From Pararhodospirillum photometricum DSM 122 (GTDB lineage: Bacteria; Pseudomonadota; Alphaproteobacteria; Rhodospirillales; Rhodospirillaceae): DNA of 24,751 bases. Positions within the stretch are counted from its first letter, which is position 1. Every line of letters starts with the position of its first letter. The position numbers were made by a program, and so were the translations under genes. The notes under the pieces are model-generated. The model was not told the DNA's origin, searched no databases, and saw nothing but the letters and a program-made list of their open reading frames with translations. This document shows positions 1 to 9,039 of this stretch, piece after piece. The stretch covers positions 2,868,881 to 2,893,631 of the forward strand of contig NC_017059.1 in NCBI RefSeq assembly GCF_000284415.1, written 5' to 3'.

Positions 1-53
1 ATGCAGCTCAGGAGGACCCCCATGGTCCCCACAAAACGAGAAAGTCGTCCCAT
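1..53 (-). CDS. N-terminus of an exported protein, cut by the window edge
   Basis: An ATG on the minus strand at 51-53 opens 17 codons that run off the left edge, reading MGRLSRFVGTMGVLLSC. A positively charged start followed by a hydrophobic stretch ending in LLSC looks like a signal peptide, possibly with a lipoprotein-type cysteine. It lies 41 bases downstream of coaD on the same strand. In many alphaproteobacteria coaD is followed by a periplasmic peptidyl-prolyl isomerase, which is the likeliest identity, but nothing of the mature protein is visible. No strong ribosome binding site is seen. Confidence 0.4.
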   Translation of the reverse strand, partial: MGRLSRFVGTMGVLLSC

Positions 54-94
54 CTTCTTTTAGATCCCTTTCCCAGGCCCGGGTTCCCCGCCTT

Positions 95-628
95 TTAAGG
101 CGAGGCCGGGGAGGTTTCTTGGGCGTCCAGTTCCTTGAAGCGGGTCATCAGGCGGTCGTGAACCAGCGGCGGCACAAACCCGGTGATATCTCCGCCCAAG
201 CGGCCGATTTCCTTTACAAAACGCGACGAGATGAATTGGCATCCCTCGGCGGCCATCAGGAAAACGGTCTCGATCGAGGGATTGAGCCGGGAATTCATGC
301 CACACATCTGAAATTCGTACTCGAAATCCGAAACGGCGCGCAGGCCTCGCACCAGAATCGAGGCCCCTTGGCCGACGGCGAAGTCCATCAGGAGGTTGGA
401 GAACGGCACCACCTCAATGGTCACGCCCGGGGTCGGCAGCGTGGCCAGAACCTCTTCGACCATCGTGACCCGCTCGGCCAGGGAAAACAGGGGGCCCTTG
501 CCGGCGTTGGCCGCTACTCCCACCGTCAGGCGATCGACCAGCCGGGTGGCGCGGCCGATGATGTCGAGGTGGCCGTTGGTCACCGGATCAAAGGTCCCGG
601 GATAGATCCCGATCCGCTCACGCGTCAT
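95..628 (-). CDS. coaD: Phosphopantetheine adenylyltransferase
   Basis: CoaD transfers AMP from ATP to 4'-phosphopantetheine, the penultimate step of coenzyme A synthesis, in the cytoplasm. The 177-residue protein shows the nucleotidyltransferase signature near the N-terminus ([12 protein letters not shown], residues 9-20), the central [13 protein letters not shown] block and the ISSRFVKEI segment that corresponds to the ISSTxVRE motif. It is slightly longer than the roughly 160 residues usual for the family because of a short C-terminal tail. The ATG at 628 has GGAG about nine bases upstream. The start overlaps the end of gyrA by 11 bases, so the two are very probably co-transcribed and translationally coupled. 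The stop codon lies inside a small inverted repeat (CGCCTT-TT-AAGGCG, 89-102). Confidence 0.97.
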   Translation of the reverse strand: MTRERIGIYPGTFDPVTNGHLDIIGRATRLVDRLTVGVAANAGKGPLFSLAERVTMVEEVLATLPTPGVTIEVVPFSNLLMDFAVGQGASILVRGLRAVSDFEYEFQMCGMNSRLNPSIETVFLMAAEGCQFISSRFVKEIGRLGGDITGFVPPLVHDRLMTRFKELDAQETSPASP

Positions 629-3374
629 CGCCTGTCTCCGTGGTGTCGGCCTGTGTTGTGTCGCCGTCGTCGCCCTCGGGACCTTCGCTGCCCGCCATTT
701 CCGGCAGGTGAGCGACTGAAACCACCCGTTCGCCGTCCGACAAGCGGAACAAGGTCACGCCCTGGGTCTTCCGCCCGGCGATCCGCACGTCGTTGACCGG
801 CATACGGATCAGTTGGCCGGCATCGGTGATCAACATCACCTGATCCTCGTGGCCGATGGGGAAGGCTGCGACGACGTGGCCGTTACGCTCGCTCATTTCG
901 ATGTTGGCGATGCCCTGGCCGCCGCGTCCGGCGATGCGGTATTCGTGCGCCGAGGTGCGCTTGCCAAAGCCGCGTGAGGTGACGGTCAGGATGAACTCTT
1001 CCTGGGCCCGCAGACGCTCGAAGGTCTCGGGGGACAAGGGGCCGGGATCGGCTTCCAGGAGAGTCTCTTCCTCGCTTTCGCCCTCGCCTCCGGCGGCCCG
1101 GCGCAAGGCGCTTGCCTGCTTCAAATAGGCCACCCGTTCCTCGGCTGTGGCCTCGACATGGGTCAGGACCGACAAGCCGTTGACTCGGTCGCCCTCGGCC
1201 AGCTTGATCCCGCGCACGCCGGTTGAGGTCCGCCCGGCGAACACCCGAACCTCGGTCACCGGGAAGCGAATGGCCTTGCCCTGGTCGGTGGTCAGCAAGA
1301 TGTCCTGGTGATCGGTACAGGTCCGCACGCCCACCAGATGGTCGCCCTCGTCCAGCTTCATGGCGATCTTGCCGTTGGCCATGATGTTGGAGAAGTCCGA
1401 CAGGCGGTTGCGCCGCACGTTGCCTGATTCGGTGGCGAACATCACATCCAGGTCGCCCCAGGTGTCTTCGTCCTCGGGCAGGGGCATCACGGTGGTGATC
1501 CGCTCGCCCTCGGACAAGGGCAGCAGGTTGACCATGGCCTTGCCCCGGGCTTGGGGGGTGCCCAGCGGTAAGCGGTAGACCTTGAGGCGGTAAACCAAGC
1601 CATCCGACGAGAAGAACAGCAAGGGGGTGTGGGTATTGGCGACGAAGATCGAGGTCACGAAATCCTCGTCGCGGGTCGTCATGCCCGAGCGACCCCGGCC
1701 GCCTCGGCGCTGGGCGCGGTAGGTGACCAGTGGCACGCGCTTGATGTAGCCCGTGCTGGTGACGGTGACGACCATGTCCTCGCGCTGGATCAGGTCTTCG
1801 ATGTCGTGCTCGAATTCGTTTTCCTCAATGAAGGTGCGACGCGGCGTAGCGTAGGCTTCCTTCATCTCGACGAGTTCGGCGCGCAGGATTTCGTAAAGCC
1901 GCTCGCGTGAGCGCAAGATGCCCAGGTATTCCTCGATCTTGGCCCCGATCTCGCGCAGTTCGCCGTGGATCTTGTCGCGTTCCAGGCCGGTGAGACGGTG
2001 CAACCTCAGGTCAAGGATGGCGCGGGCCTGGGCTTCCGACAAGCGATAATGACCGTCCACCACGGTGCGCCCGGGTTCGTCGATCAGAAGAATCAGGGGC
2101 TCGACCTCCCGGGCCGGCCAGTCGCGGCCCATCAGGGCCTCGCGGGCTGACTGAGGATCGGGCGCGGCACGGATCAGGGCGATGACCGGATCCAGGTTTT
2201 CCACCGCAATGGCGAGGCCGACCAGGGTATGGGCCCGCTCGCGCGCCTTGCCGAGTTCGAAGATGGTGCGCCGCCGGATCACCTCCTCGCGGAAGGTGAT
2301 GAAGGCCGAGATGATGCCGCGCAGGGTCATCAACTCGGGCTTGCCCTGGGTCAGCGCCAACATGTTCACGCCAAAGCTGGTTTGCAGCGGCGTGAAGCGA
2401 TACAGCTGGTTCAGCACGACCTCGGCCACGGCATCGCGCTTGATTTCAATCACCACACGCACGCCGCGCCGGTCGGATTCGTCGCGGATGTCGGAGATGC
2501 CCTCCAGCTTTTTCTCGCGCACCAAGTCGGCGATCTTCTCGACCATGGCGGCTTTATTGACCTGGTAAGGAACCTCGCTCACTACGATGGCCTGGCGGTC
2601 GCGGGCCATGTCCTCGATTTCGCAGCGCCCGCGCATGATGATGGAGCCGCGCCCGGTCAGGAAGGCCGAGCGAATGCCCGAGCGCCCCAGGATCAGCCCG
2701 CCGGTGGGAAAGTCCGGCCCCGGCACCAAGGTGAGCAGGGCGTCGTCCGACAAGGTGGGGTCATCAATCAGGGCACAGCAGGCGTCAATCACCTCGCCCA
2801 GGTTATGCGGCGGAATATTGGTCGCCATACCCACGGCGATGCCGCCCGCGCCATTGACCAACAAGTTGGGAAAGCGGGCCGGCAGGACGATGGGTTCGCG
2901 GGTGCTTTCGTCGTAGTTGGGCTGGAAATCGACGGTGTCCTTGTCGATGTCGTCCAGCAGGCTGTGGGCGGCTTTGGCCAAGCGGGCTTCGGTGTAGCGC
3001 ATGGCGGCGGCCTTGTCGCCGTCCATGGATCCGAAGTTGCCCTGCCCGTCGATGAGGGGCAGCCGCATGGAAAAGCCCTGGGCCATGCGGACCATGGCGT
3101 CATAAATCGCCGAGTCGCCATGGGGGTGATATTTACCCATGACATCGCCGACGATGCGGGCCGATTTGCGGTAGGGTTTATTGAATTCGTACCCGCTCTC
3201 TTTCATCGAGAACAGGATACGGCGATGAACCGGCTTCAGGCCATCCCGCACGTCGGGAAGGGCGCGGCTGACGATCACGCTCATCGCGTAATCCAGATAG
3301 CTGCGCCGCATTTCCTCTTCAATGGAGACGGGAGAGATATCCGGGTCGGTCGGGTGTGGCGTGCTGGTGCTCAA
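618..3374 (-). CDS. gyrA: DNA gyrase subunit A
   Basis: GyrA is the breakage-reunion subunit of DNA gyrase, which introduces negative supercoils with GyrB. The N-terminal winged-helix region carries the active-site tyrosine ([11 protein letters not shown]). The quinolone-determining segment [15 protein letters not shown] keeps the Ser and Asp that mutate in resistant strains, so a sensitive form is predicted. The C-terminal beta-pinwheel has the GyrA-box [12 protein letters not shown] charged insertion (around [19 protein letters not shown]) interrupts the pinwheel, and the tail is acidic. The open frame reaches a GTG at 3449, but the sequence before [17 protein letters not shown] is atypical. 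I prefer the TTG at 3374, giving MSTSTPHP-, which resembles family N-termini. Both starts are non-ATG and neither has a strong ribosome binding site. coaD follows with an 11-base overlap. Confidence 0.97.
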   Translation of the reverse strand: MSTSTPHPTDPDISPVSIEEEMRRSYLDYAMSVIVSRALPDVRDGLKPVHRRILFSMKESGYEFNKPYRKSARIVGDVMGKYHPHGDSAIYDAMVRMAQGFSMRLPLIDGQGNFGSMDGDKAAAMRYTEARLAKAAHSLLDDIDKDTVDFQPNYDESTREPIVLPARFPNLLVNGAGGIAVGMATNIPPHNLGEVIDACCALIDDPTLSDDALLTLVPGPDFPTGGLILGRSGIRSAFLTGRGSIIMRGRCEIEDMARDRQAIVVSEVPYQVNKAAMVEKIADLVREKKLEGISDIRDESDRRGVRVVIEIKRDAVAEVVLNQLYRFTPLQTSFGVNMLALTQGKPELMTLRGIISAFITFREEVIRRRTIFELGKARERAHTLVGLAIAVENLDPVIALIRAAPDPQSAREALMGRDWPAREVEPLILLIDEPGRTVVDGHYRLSEAQARAILDLRLHRLTGLERDKIHGELREIGAKIEEYLGILRSRERLYEILRAELVEMKEAYATPRRTFIEENEFEHDIEDLIQREDMVVTVTSTGYIKRVPLVTYRAQRRGGRGRSGMTTRDEDFVTSIFVANTHTPLLFFSSDGLVYRLKVYRLPLGTPQARGKAMVNLLPLSEGERITTVMPLPEDEDTWGDLDVMFATESGNVRRNRLSDFSNIMANGKIAMKLDEGDHLVGVRTCTDHQDILLTTDQGKAIRFPVTEVRVFAGRTSTGVRGIKLAEGDRVNGLSVLTHVEATAEERVAYLKQASALRRAAGGEGESEEETLLEADPGPLSPETFERLRAQEEFILTVTSRGFGKRTSAHEYRIAGRGGQGIANIEMSERNGHVVAAFPIGHEDQVMLITDAGQLIRMPVNDVRIAGRKTQGVTLFRLSDGERVVSVAHLPEMAGSEGPEGDDGDTTQADTTETGDDA

Positions 3375-3449
3375 CGCTGAACTGTTCCGTCGCGTCTGCC
3401 TCGCGCGGGGACCGCCGAAGCAAGACAGGGGAAACCCGGCCCTTCCCAC

Positions 3450-4092
3450 CCGGCACGAGGATCGCGCCCGGCGGACGGATCCCGGGAGAAGGTCGCGGGA
3501 CTTTAGCAGATGGGCGATACCCCGGCAACGTCCGACTTCACGCCGCCCCTCCCCCTAACAGCATGATCCCAGGCAATTTTTCCCGCCGCCCGCGAGCGAG
3601 GCGCGCGCAGGCATGTGACGAAAAGGTTTCTGATATTCGTAATACGCATACCTCAAATTTAGGCTGGAACCTCTATAGAACCGCCCCTCGGAACAAGACG
3701 CCCCTCGGGTTTTCTTTTCTCGGGAGATGACGACGTCAGACGAGAGGCTGCAACACCAAAAGCGCGAGGAGAGACGTTTTGCGAAGGGACTTTGTTATTT
3801 CCCTCTCCTTTTACCAAAGCAGGGAAGCGAGAGGTTTACGAAAACGGAAAGCAATGCCCCCACCTCTCCCAAGAACAAACTCCCGTCACGCGCGATAAAG
3901 AGACTTTTTCGGCCGAAAAACCAAGAAAAGCAGCTTTTCGCACCAAGATACCACTCGCCAAGGGCCCGCCGATCGGCGAGGATGCGCGCCGCGCGACCCT
4001 CCCCCCTGGTCGCCGATACACGTTTCCCCGGTTAGCCGGAGTCCCTGAAACCCTTTTTTCCAGAGTCTTCTGGACGAGAGAGAGGAAGATCG
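3450..4092. other. Long divergent intergenic region between gyrA and dctA
   Basis: About 640 bases separate the longest gyrA frame from dctA. Short open frames here have no recognisable protein or credible ribosome binding site. The stretch 3580-3740 is richer in A+T than its surroundings and is a reasonable place for the gyrA promoter or promoters. Nearer dctA there is a perfect 16-base palindrome TTTTTCGGCCGAAAAA (3905-3920) and an inverted repeat CTCGCC...GGCGAG around 3956-3987, either of which could be a regulator site. I could not find a convincing sigma-54 promoter, which dctA genes often have. Confidence 0.5.
3905..3920. promoter_or_regulatory. Perfect 16-base palindrome upstream of dctA
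   Basis: TTTTTCGGCCGAAAAA is a gap-free palindrome 173 bases before the dctA start. Its dyad symmetry would suit a dimeric DNA-binding protein. It could instead be a chance AT/GC palindrome; no second copy was found in the region. Confidence 0.25.
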
Positions 4093-5340
4093 ATGAAGCG
4101 CCTGACAGGACATCTATACTTTTGGGTCGTTGTTGCCATTTTTGCCGGCGGCTTTCTGGGGTATTTGAAACCCGACCTTGGTGTCAGCCTGAAACCACTG
4201 GGCGACGGTTTTATCTCTCTTATTAAAATGCTGATTGCGCCGATCATCTTCTGCACCGTGGTGCTGGGCATCGCCGGTGCGGGCGATATGAAAAAAGTGG
4301 GCCGGGTCGGCGGCAAGGCTCTCTTGTATTTCGAGGTCGTCTCGACCTTGGCCCTAGTGATCGGCCTTGTGGTCATGAACGTCATTCGCCCCGGCGAAGG
4401 CTTCCACGCCGACCCCGCCCATCTCGACGCTCAGGCGGTGGCCAAATACGCCAAGGCGGCCGGCGAGCAATCTACCGTCGATTTCGTTTTGCACATTATT
4501 CCCAAGACCTTCACCGACGCCTTCACCGCCAACGGCGACTTGTTGCAGGTGCTGCTCATCTCGGTGTTGTTTGGCTACGCCATGATGCGCCTGGGACAAG
4601 CCGGGCAGGCTGTCCACCGCTTCATCGAAGAGTGCTCCCACATCTTCTTTGCCATGATGAATGTCATCATGAAGCTAGCCCCGATCGGCGCCGGCGGCGC
4701 CATGGCCTTCACCATCGGCAAATATGGCGTGGCGGCGCTGGCACCGCTTCTGTCCTTGATGGGCAGCTTCTACCTGACGTGCCTTCTGTTTATTTTTGTG
4801 GTGCTCGGCACCATCGCCCTGATCACCGGCTTTAATATTTTCCGCTTTATCGTCTATATCAAGGAAGAGCTTCTCACCGTCTTGGGCACGTCCTCGTCCG
4901 AGTCCGCCCTTGTCCCGCTGATGAGCAAGTTAGAGCGCTTGGGCTGCTCCAAGTCCGTCGTCGGCCTCGTCGTCCCCTCGGGCTACTCCTTCAACCTCGA
5001 CGGGACCAACATCTACCTGACCATGGCCGCCCTGTTCGTCGCCCAGGCCTTGGATATCGAGCTGACCCTGGGCCAGGAACTGACCTTGCTGGGCGTCGCC
5101 ATCCTGACCTCCAAAGGCGCCTCGGGCGTCACAGGCGCCGGCTTCATCACCTTGGCCGCCACCTTGGCCGTTGTGCCTTCTGTCCCCGTCGCCGGCCTTG
5201 CCCTGATCCTGGGCATCGACCGCTTCATGTCGGAAGCCCGCGCCCTGACCAACTTCATCGGCAACGGCGTCGCCACGATCGTTGTCTCGCGTTGGGAAAA
5301 GGAACTCGACGTCGAAAAAATGAAGACCACCCTCGGATAA
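4093..5340 (+). CDS. dctA: C4-dicarboxylate:cation symporter DctA
   Basis: Inner-membrane secondary transporter of the dicarboxylate/amino acid:cation symporter (DAACS, glutamate-transporter-like) family, importing succinate, fumarate and malate with cations. The 415-residue protein has about eight hydrophobic segments and the two hairpin-loop/substrate regions: the serine-rich [20 protein letters not shown], the [19 protein letters not shown] block and [19 protein letters not shown]. Those sequences are diagnostic of DctA rather than of glutamate carriers. The ATG at 4093 is preceded by AGGAAG six bases upstream. It is a single-gene unit, followed by a hairpin terminator at 5349-5388. No dctBD two-component genes are in the window. 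The long upstream leader suggests regulated expression. Confidence 0.95.
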   Translation: MKRLTGHLYFWVVVAIFAGGFLGYLKPDLGVSLKPLGDGFISLIKMLIAPIIFCTVVLGIAGAGDMKKVGRVGGKALLYFEVVSTLALVIGLVVMNVIRPGEGFHADPAHLDAQAVAKYAKAAGEQSTVDFVLHIIPKTFTDAFTANGDLLQVLLISVLFGYAMMRLGQAGQAVHRFIEECSHIFFAMMNVIMKLAPIGAGGAMAFTIGKYGVAALAPLLSLMGSFYLTCLLFIFVVLGTIALITGFNIFRFIVYIKEELLTVLGTSSSESALVPLMSKLERLGCSKSVVGLVVPSGYSFNLDGTNIYLTMAALFVAQALDIELTLGQELTLLGVAILTSKGASGVTGAGFITLAATLAVVPSVPVAGLALILGIDRFMSEARALTNFIGNGVATIVVSRWEKELDVEKMKTTLG

Positions 5341-5348
5341 CTCGTCGA

Positions 5349-5388
5349 GGGGTCTGGGGAGGCCGCGCCTCCCCGGCCTGCCTTCTTG
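5349..5388 (+). terminator. Hairpin terminator of dctA, copy A of the dispersed hairpin family
   Basis: GGGGAGGC (5356-5363), loop CGC, GCCTCCCC (5367-5374), followed by GGCCTGCCTTCTT, begins just after the dctA stop. The stem and the preceding GGGGTCT match the other dispersed copies. The T-run is poor. Confidence 0.65.
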
Positions 5389-5404
5389 CCCCCCTGGAAA
5401 TTAG

Positions 5405-5444
5405 AAGGCCCCCGGCGATCCTACGGACCGACATCGGGGGCCTT
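5405..5444. other. 10-base inverted repeat between dctA and the thioesterase gene
   Basis: AAGGCCCCCG (5405-5414) and CGGGGGCCTT (5435-5444) are perfect complements with a 20-base loop. There is no T-tract after it. It may be a second RNA hairpin in the dctA 3' region or a converging-transcript block. The rest of 5341-5615 holds no gene I can support. Confidence 0.35.
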
Positions 5445-5615
5445 GGCGAGGGATCGTTGTGCACCGATCCCGGGATCAGGACCGGGAGCCACCGGGAGGG
5501 AAACGGGGGCGCCCTGTCCATGGAGAGCATCTTCTCTTAACCCAGCGCTCAAGTCAACATCTTAATCCGACCACATCAGAGGGTTATTCGCCCTCCTCCC
5601 GCCTTCTTTTCGCCG

Positions 5616-6080
5616 TCACGCCATGGCGGCCGGCAGCCGCACCGCCACCACCCGGCCCGTGGCGCACACCTGATCGTTGGCCGACACCGTCATGGCCACT
5701 ACCACCTTGCGCTCCTTCACCTCCTCAATCGTGCCCCGGAGTTTGAGCACCGGCCCCAGCGGGGTCGGCCGCAAAAAGTCCACGTGCAGCGACGCCGTGA
5801 CAAACCGCAAGGGAGGCTCACTCCCCAAGGCCCGGCCCTCGGCGCGATAGGCGGCGGCCGACGCCGACCCCGTGCCGTGGCAGTCGATCAACGAGGCAAT
5901 CAGCCCCCCATACACAAAGCCGGGCACGGCGGTATGCTGGGGCTCGGGCTGAAATTCGGCTACCGTTTCTTCCCCGTCCCAGAAGCTCTTGAGCTGGTGG
6001 CCCTGGGGGTTGTGCCGACCACACCCGTAACAGTGACTAAGGTCTTCGGGGTAGGCATCCTGAAAGGCGATCTCGGTCAT
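5616..6080 (-). CDS. PaaI-family hotdog thioesterase
   Basis: A 154-residue single hotdog-fold domain protein, likely hydrolysing an acyl-CoA thioester in the cytoplasm. The family hallmark is the segment VYGGLIASLIDCHGTGSA, where the Gly-Gly turn and the following acidic residue form the active-site helix. LHVDFLRPTPLG, followed by VKERKVVVAMTVSANDQVCATG, fits the later strands. The N-terminus has a CYGCGRHNPQG element seen in a subset of these proteins. AGGGGGA lies a few bases before the ATG at 6080. The substrate cannot be read from the sequence. It is downstream of the CAP-domain gene on the same strand with an 85-base gap. Confidence 0.85.
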   Translation of the reverse strand: MTEIAFQDAYPEDLSHCYGCGRHNPQGHQLKSFWDGEETVAEFQPEPQHTAVPGFVYGGLIASLIDCHGTGSASAAAYRAEGRALGSEPPLRFVTASLHVDFLRPTPLGPVLKLRGTIEEVKERKVVVAMTVSANDQVCATGRVVAVRLPAAMA

Positions 6081-6165
6081 GGGGTCCCCCTAAAATTCAT
6101 TTAGGTGCCGTTATGCTTGTTACACCTCCCGGACACAAGCCCTCATCCCGTGATCGCCCGCCCAT

Positions 6166-6954
6166 TCATCGGCCAGGAAGGCCTCCCTCGCCATAAGAGC
6201 CATCGTCACGGACAAAAACGCGGCCGGAGGTGAGATCGTGGTCGATCTTGCGGTTCACAGCCGCAACGGTCAGGGGAAGAGTGGCGGCCCCCAGGGTCAT
6301 CATACCTTGGGCAGGTCCCGTCAGGGCCAAGGTATAGCCGCCCGCCTCGGTGGTACGGGTCTCCTGGCCATCGAAACTCACAACAATACCGCCCACGCCC
6401 TCGCCCGCGTCGTAGGCCTTGTCGGCATTGCCATCGCGAAAGACCACGCCGGTGACAAACACCGCGCGGCCACTGGCGGCAAAGGTCTCGGTAAGAAAGG
6501 AAGCAGGGCCCCCGACGCCTGTCTCAAAGCTCCAGGCCCCCTGGGCCAGCCCGATCCCGACCTCGCGCATGTCGGGACTCAGCATGATCTGGCGATGACC
6601 GGGGGAGCGGAACAGGTCGGCGTGCTGGTCAGCCAACGGAACGTCATCACCGTCCAGCAGGCGCACGGAGAGAATTTCGCCAAAGGCCCAGGAGCCGGTC
6701 ACAGGAAAGCCCGCCGCCACGGCCCGGTCAAGAGGTCCGCGCCCGTCGCGCCCCTGATGACCGAAGAGACCGTGCTCGGCCATCGCTTGGCTGTGGGCCC
6801 GGGCAAGGTCGGCGAGAAAAGCACTGGGGGCCACGGGCGGAACGGGTAACACCCCAGGCGGCAAAACCACCCCGTGCCGCTCCGCTTCCACGGCCGGCTG
6901 CAAGCGGGCGCGGTTGACGAACTCCAGCAAAACCTGTTGCGCAACCTCGTCCAT
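6166..6954 (-). CDS. CAP-domain (SCP/PR1-like) protein with C-terminal beta-sandwich-like domain
   Basis: A 262-residue protein starting at the ATG at 6954, which has a near-perfect AGGAGGT just upstream. The upstream open frame to 7056 overlaps a hairpin repeat and is not credible. Residues about 5-160 match the CAP superfamily: LEFVNRARLQP, the cavity His in MAEHGLFGHQ, the Glu in FGEILS, and SPGHRQIMLSPDMREVGIGLA, which carries the GHR motif. Residues about 165-240 (VFRDGNADKAYDAGEGVGGIVVSFDG, GGYTLALTG) resemble SdrD-B/carboxypeptidase-regulatory-like repeats with an acidic, possibly Ca-binding, loop. No N-terminal signal peptide is visible, so it is cytoplasmic or exported by a non-Sec route. 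Its biochemical role is unknown. Confidence 0.82.
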   Translation of the reverse strand: MDEVAQQVLLEFVNRARLQPAVEAERHGVVLPPGVLPVPPVAPSAFLADLARAHSQAMAEHGLFGHQGRDGRGPLDRAVAAGFPVTGSWAFGEILSVRLLDGDDVPLADQHADLFRSPGHRQIMLSPDMREVGIGLAQGAWSFETGVGGPASFLTETFAASGRAVFVTGVVFRDGNADKAYDAGEGVGGIVVSFDGQETRTTEAGGYTLALTGPAQGMMTLGAATLPLTVAAVNRKIDHDLTSGRVFVRDDGSYGEGGLPGR

Positions 6955-6995
6955 CCTACCTCCTCTAAAAACTCGACTGACCGGGAGGGAACGGA

Positions 6996-7039
6996 GAAAA
7001 AGGACAGGCCGGAGAGGCGGGGCCTCCCCAGACCCCGCC
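6996..7039 (-). terminator. Hairpin terminator of metY, copy B of the dispersed family
   Basis: Read on the minus strand, GGGGTCTGGGGAGGC is followed by CCC, GCCTCTCC, GGCCTGTCC and then TTTTTCTCC. It lies about 46 bases after the metY stop and before the CAP gene, a normal terminator position and orientation. One stem mismatch separates it from the family consensus. Confidence 0.6.
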
Positions 7040-7084
7040 ATTCCTTGAAAAAACATACGGGGGCCTGGATGAGGGCGTCAGTCC

Positions 7085-8884
7085 TCAGCCCAAGGCTTGG
7101 TCGAGATCGCGGATCAGATCGTCCACGGATTCCAGGCCCACGGACAAGCGCACGACATCGGGCCCGGCACCAGCAGCAAGACGCTGCTCGTCGCTCAGTT
7201 GGCGATGAGTGGTGGAGGCCGGGTGCAAGATCAGGCTGCGGGTGTCGCCGACGTTGGCGAGGTGAGAGAACAGGCGGACGCGCTCGACCACCCGGGTCCC
7301 GGCCTCGAACCCGCCTTTGACGCCGAAGGTAAAGACGGCGCCCGGCCCCTTGGGCAGATATTTGGTGGCCAGGGCGTGGAAAGGGCTGGAGGGCAAGCCG
7401 GCGTAAGAAACCCAGGCCACGCGGGGATCCTGGTCGAGAAAACGGGCGACGGCCAGCGCGTTGGCAACGTGGCGCTCCATGCGCAGCGGCAAGGTTTCGA
7501 TGCCGGTGAGGGTCAGGAAGGCGTTCATCGGGGCTAGGGCCGGGCCGAAGTCGCGCAGGGCGACGGCGCGGGCCTTGGTGGTGAAGGCAAAGTCGCCAAA
7601 GGTCTCGTAAAAGGTCAAGCCGTGGTAGGCGGGTTCGGGCTTGGTCAGCGAGGGGAACTTGTCGTTTTGCGCCCAGTTGAAGCGCCCGGACTCGACGACC
7701 ACGCCGCCCAGGGCGTTGCCGTGGCCGGCGAGAAACTTGGTGGTGGAGTGACACACCAAGTCGGCGCCCCAGGCCAGGGGCTGGCACAGGAAGGGGCTGG
7801 CCAGGGTGTTATCGACGATGAGGGGCACGCCGGCCTCGTGGGCGATGGCGGCCACGGCTTCCAGGTCCACGACGATGCCGCCCGGGTTGGCGAGGCTTTC
7901 CACAAAGATGGCCTTGCAGTCAGGGGTCAGGGCGCGGCGGAAGTTTTCCGGGTCGGTGGGATCGACAAAGGCGCAGCGCCAGCCCAGGCGCTTGAACGAC
8001 TGGCTGAACTGGGTCAGCGAGCCGCCATAAAGGTTGCGCGAGGCGAGAAAGCAGTCGCCGGGCTCCAGCAGGGTAAAGAAGGCAAGAAACTGGGCCGCAT
8101 GGCCCGAGGCGGCAGCCACAGCGGCCCGTCCGCCCTCCAGCGCCGCCACCCGCTCCTCGAGAACCGACACCGTCGGGTTGGTCAGCCGCGAGTAAATATT
8201 GCCAAAGGTATGCAGATTGAACAGCGACGCCGCCTGATCCGTATCCTCGAACACATAGGAGGCCGTCTGATAAATTGGGGTGATGCGCGCCCCGGTGGCC
8301 AGATCGGGCGCCGCCCCGGCATGGATGGCCCGGGTCTCGAAGCCATAGGCCTGACCGCGCGGCGCTTGGTCGTGATCCTTGCGCGGCCGGGCGCGCGGCG
8401 GCTCGGGGGGATGGTTGTGGATCAGGCCGGTGTTGACGCCGCTCCAGCCCAACTCGCCGCCCAGCCGGCCGTATTCGATCTTGGGGCAGCGGTCCATGAT
8501 GACCTCCAGCCCGGCGGCCTCGGCCCGGGCGGCGGCTTCATCGTTGCGCACGCCCAATTGCATCCACACCACGCCGATCCCAAGGGCGATGGCCTCGTCC
8601 ACCACCGGCCCCACCTGATCGGAGCGGCGAAACACCTGGACCATGTCCACGGGCTCGCCAATGTCGCGCAGACTGGCCACCACGGTTTCGCCCAGCAGTT
8701 CCTGGCCGGCGATCCCCGGGTTGACGGGGATGACCCGGTAGCCCTTGCCCTGAAGATACTTCATTACAAAGTAGCTCGGCCGGTTCCAGTTGGCACTGGC
8801 TCCAACCACCGCAAGGGTCCGAACCTGGGCCAGAATCCGCCGGATCTGAGCATCGGGATAGGACAAGGGCGCAAGATCACTCAT
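7085..8884 (-). CDS. metY: Fusion of a YccU-like CoA-binding domain and O-acetylhomoserine sulfhydrylase
   Basis: A 599-residue two-domain protein. Residues 1-160 are a CoA-binding (YccU-type Rossmann) domain (LAVVGASANWNRPSYFVMKYL, VIPVNPG, WMQLGVRNDEAA, MDRCPKIEYGRLGG). A Pro/Arg/Lys-rich linker (about 161-180) leads to a full-length PLP enzyme of the Cys/Met-metabolism family (about 181-599). That part has the FETRAIHAG start, YSRLTNPTV, and the PLP lysine K383 in HSTTKFLAGHG. The enzyme makes homocysteine (or methionine, with methanethiol) from O-acetylhomoserine and sulfide. In related bacteria the CoA-binding gene and metY are often neighbours; here one uninterrupted frame joins them. 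It follows hpnA on the same strand and has a hairpin terminator after it. Confidence 0.93.
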   Translation of the reverse strand: MSDLAPLSYPDAQIRRILAQVRTLAVVGASANWNRPSYFVMKYLQGKGYRVIPVNPGIAGQELLGETVVASLRDIGEPVDMVQVFRRSDQVGPVVDEAIALGIGVVWMQLGVRNDEAAARAEAAGLEVIMDRCPKIEYGRLGGELGWSGVNTGLIHNHPPEPPRARPRKDHDQAPRGQAYGFETRAIHAGAAPDLATGARITPIYQTASYVFEDTDQAASLFNLHTFGNIYSRLTNPTVSVLEERVAALEGGRAAVAAASGHAAQFLAFFTLLEPGDCFLASRNLYGGSLTQFSQSFKRLGWRCAFVDPTDPENFRRALTPDCKAIFVESLANPGGIVVDLEAVAAIAHEAGVPLIVDNTLASPFLCQPLAWGADLVCHSTTKFLAGHGNALGGVVVESGRFNWAQNDKFPSLTKPEPAYHGLTFYETFGDFAFTTKARAVALRDFGPALAPMNAFLTLTGIETLPLRMERHVANALAVARFLDQDPRVAWVSYAGLPSSPFHALATKYLPKGPGAVFTFGVKGGFEAGTRVVERVRLFSHLANVGDTRSLILHPASTTHRQLSDEQRLAAGAGPDVVRLSVGLESVDDLIRDLDQALG

Positions 8885-8910
8885 GGCGTTATTCCTGTGG
8901 CGGGAAAGGA

Positions 8911-8952
8911 GAAAAGGGAAGGCTGGGGAGGTTGGCCTCCCCAGACCCCTCG
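8911..8952 (-). terminator. Dispersed hairpin copy C, downstream of hpnA
   Basis: On the minus strand: CTGGGGAGG, loop CCAA, CCTCCCCAG, then CCTTCCCTTTTC. It sits between hpnA and metY, in the right orientation to terminate hpnA, and ends 27 bases before the metY start. It forms an inverted pair with copy D. Confidence 0.55.
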
Positions 8953-8980
8953 ATTCCTGGGGCTTTCCTTCTAACGTGGT

Positions 8981-9020
8981 GAGGGGTCTGGGGAGGCCAG
9001 CCTCCCCAGCCTTCCCTTCT
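8981..9020 (+). repeat. Dispersed hairpin copy D, inverted relative to copy C
   Basis: CTGGGGAGGC-CA-GCCTCCCCAG (8988-9009) preceded by GAGGGGT and followed by CCTTCCCTTCTT. It is oriented opposite to hpnA and metY, so it does not read as a terminator for them. With copy C it makes a larger inverted repeat of about 40-base arms separated by about 28 bases. Confidence 0.6.
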
Positions 9021-9039
9021 TATCCCTACCGTCTCGAGA

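Noticed and set aside
1..63. A 20-codon plus-strand frame at the left edge
   Set aside because: Too short, no family resemblance; the minus-strand signal-peptide reading fits the coaD neighbourhood better.
2229..3380. A 383-residue plus-strand open frame opposite gyrA
   Set aside because: Antisense shadow; composition is that of reverse-complemented GC-rich coding DNA.
3727..4226. Two overlapping short frames upstream of and into dctA
   Set aside because: No family resemblance, no good ribosome site, and one runs into the clearly real dctA in a different frame.
7622..8974. A 450-residue plus-strand open frame opposite the metY fusion
   Set aside because: Antisense shadow in high-GC DNA; no recognisable domain or ribosome site.
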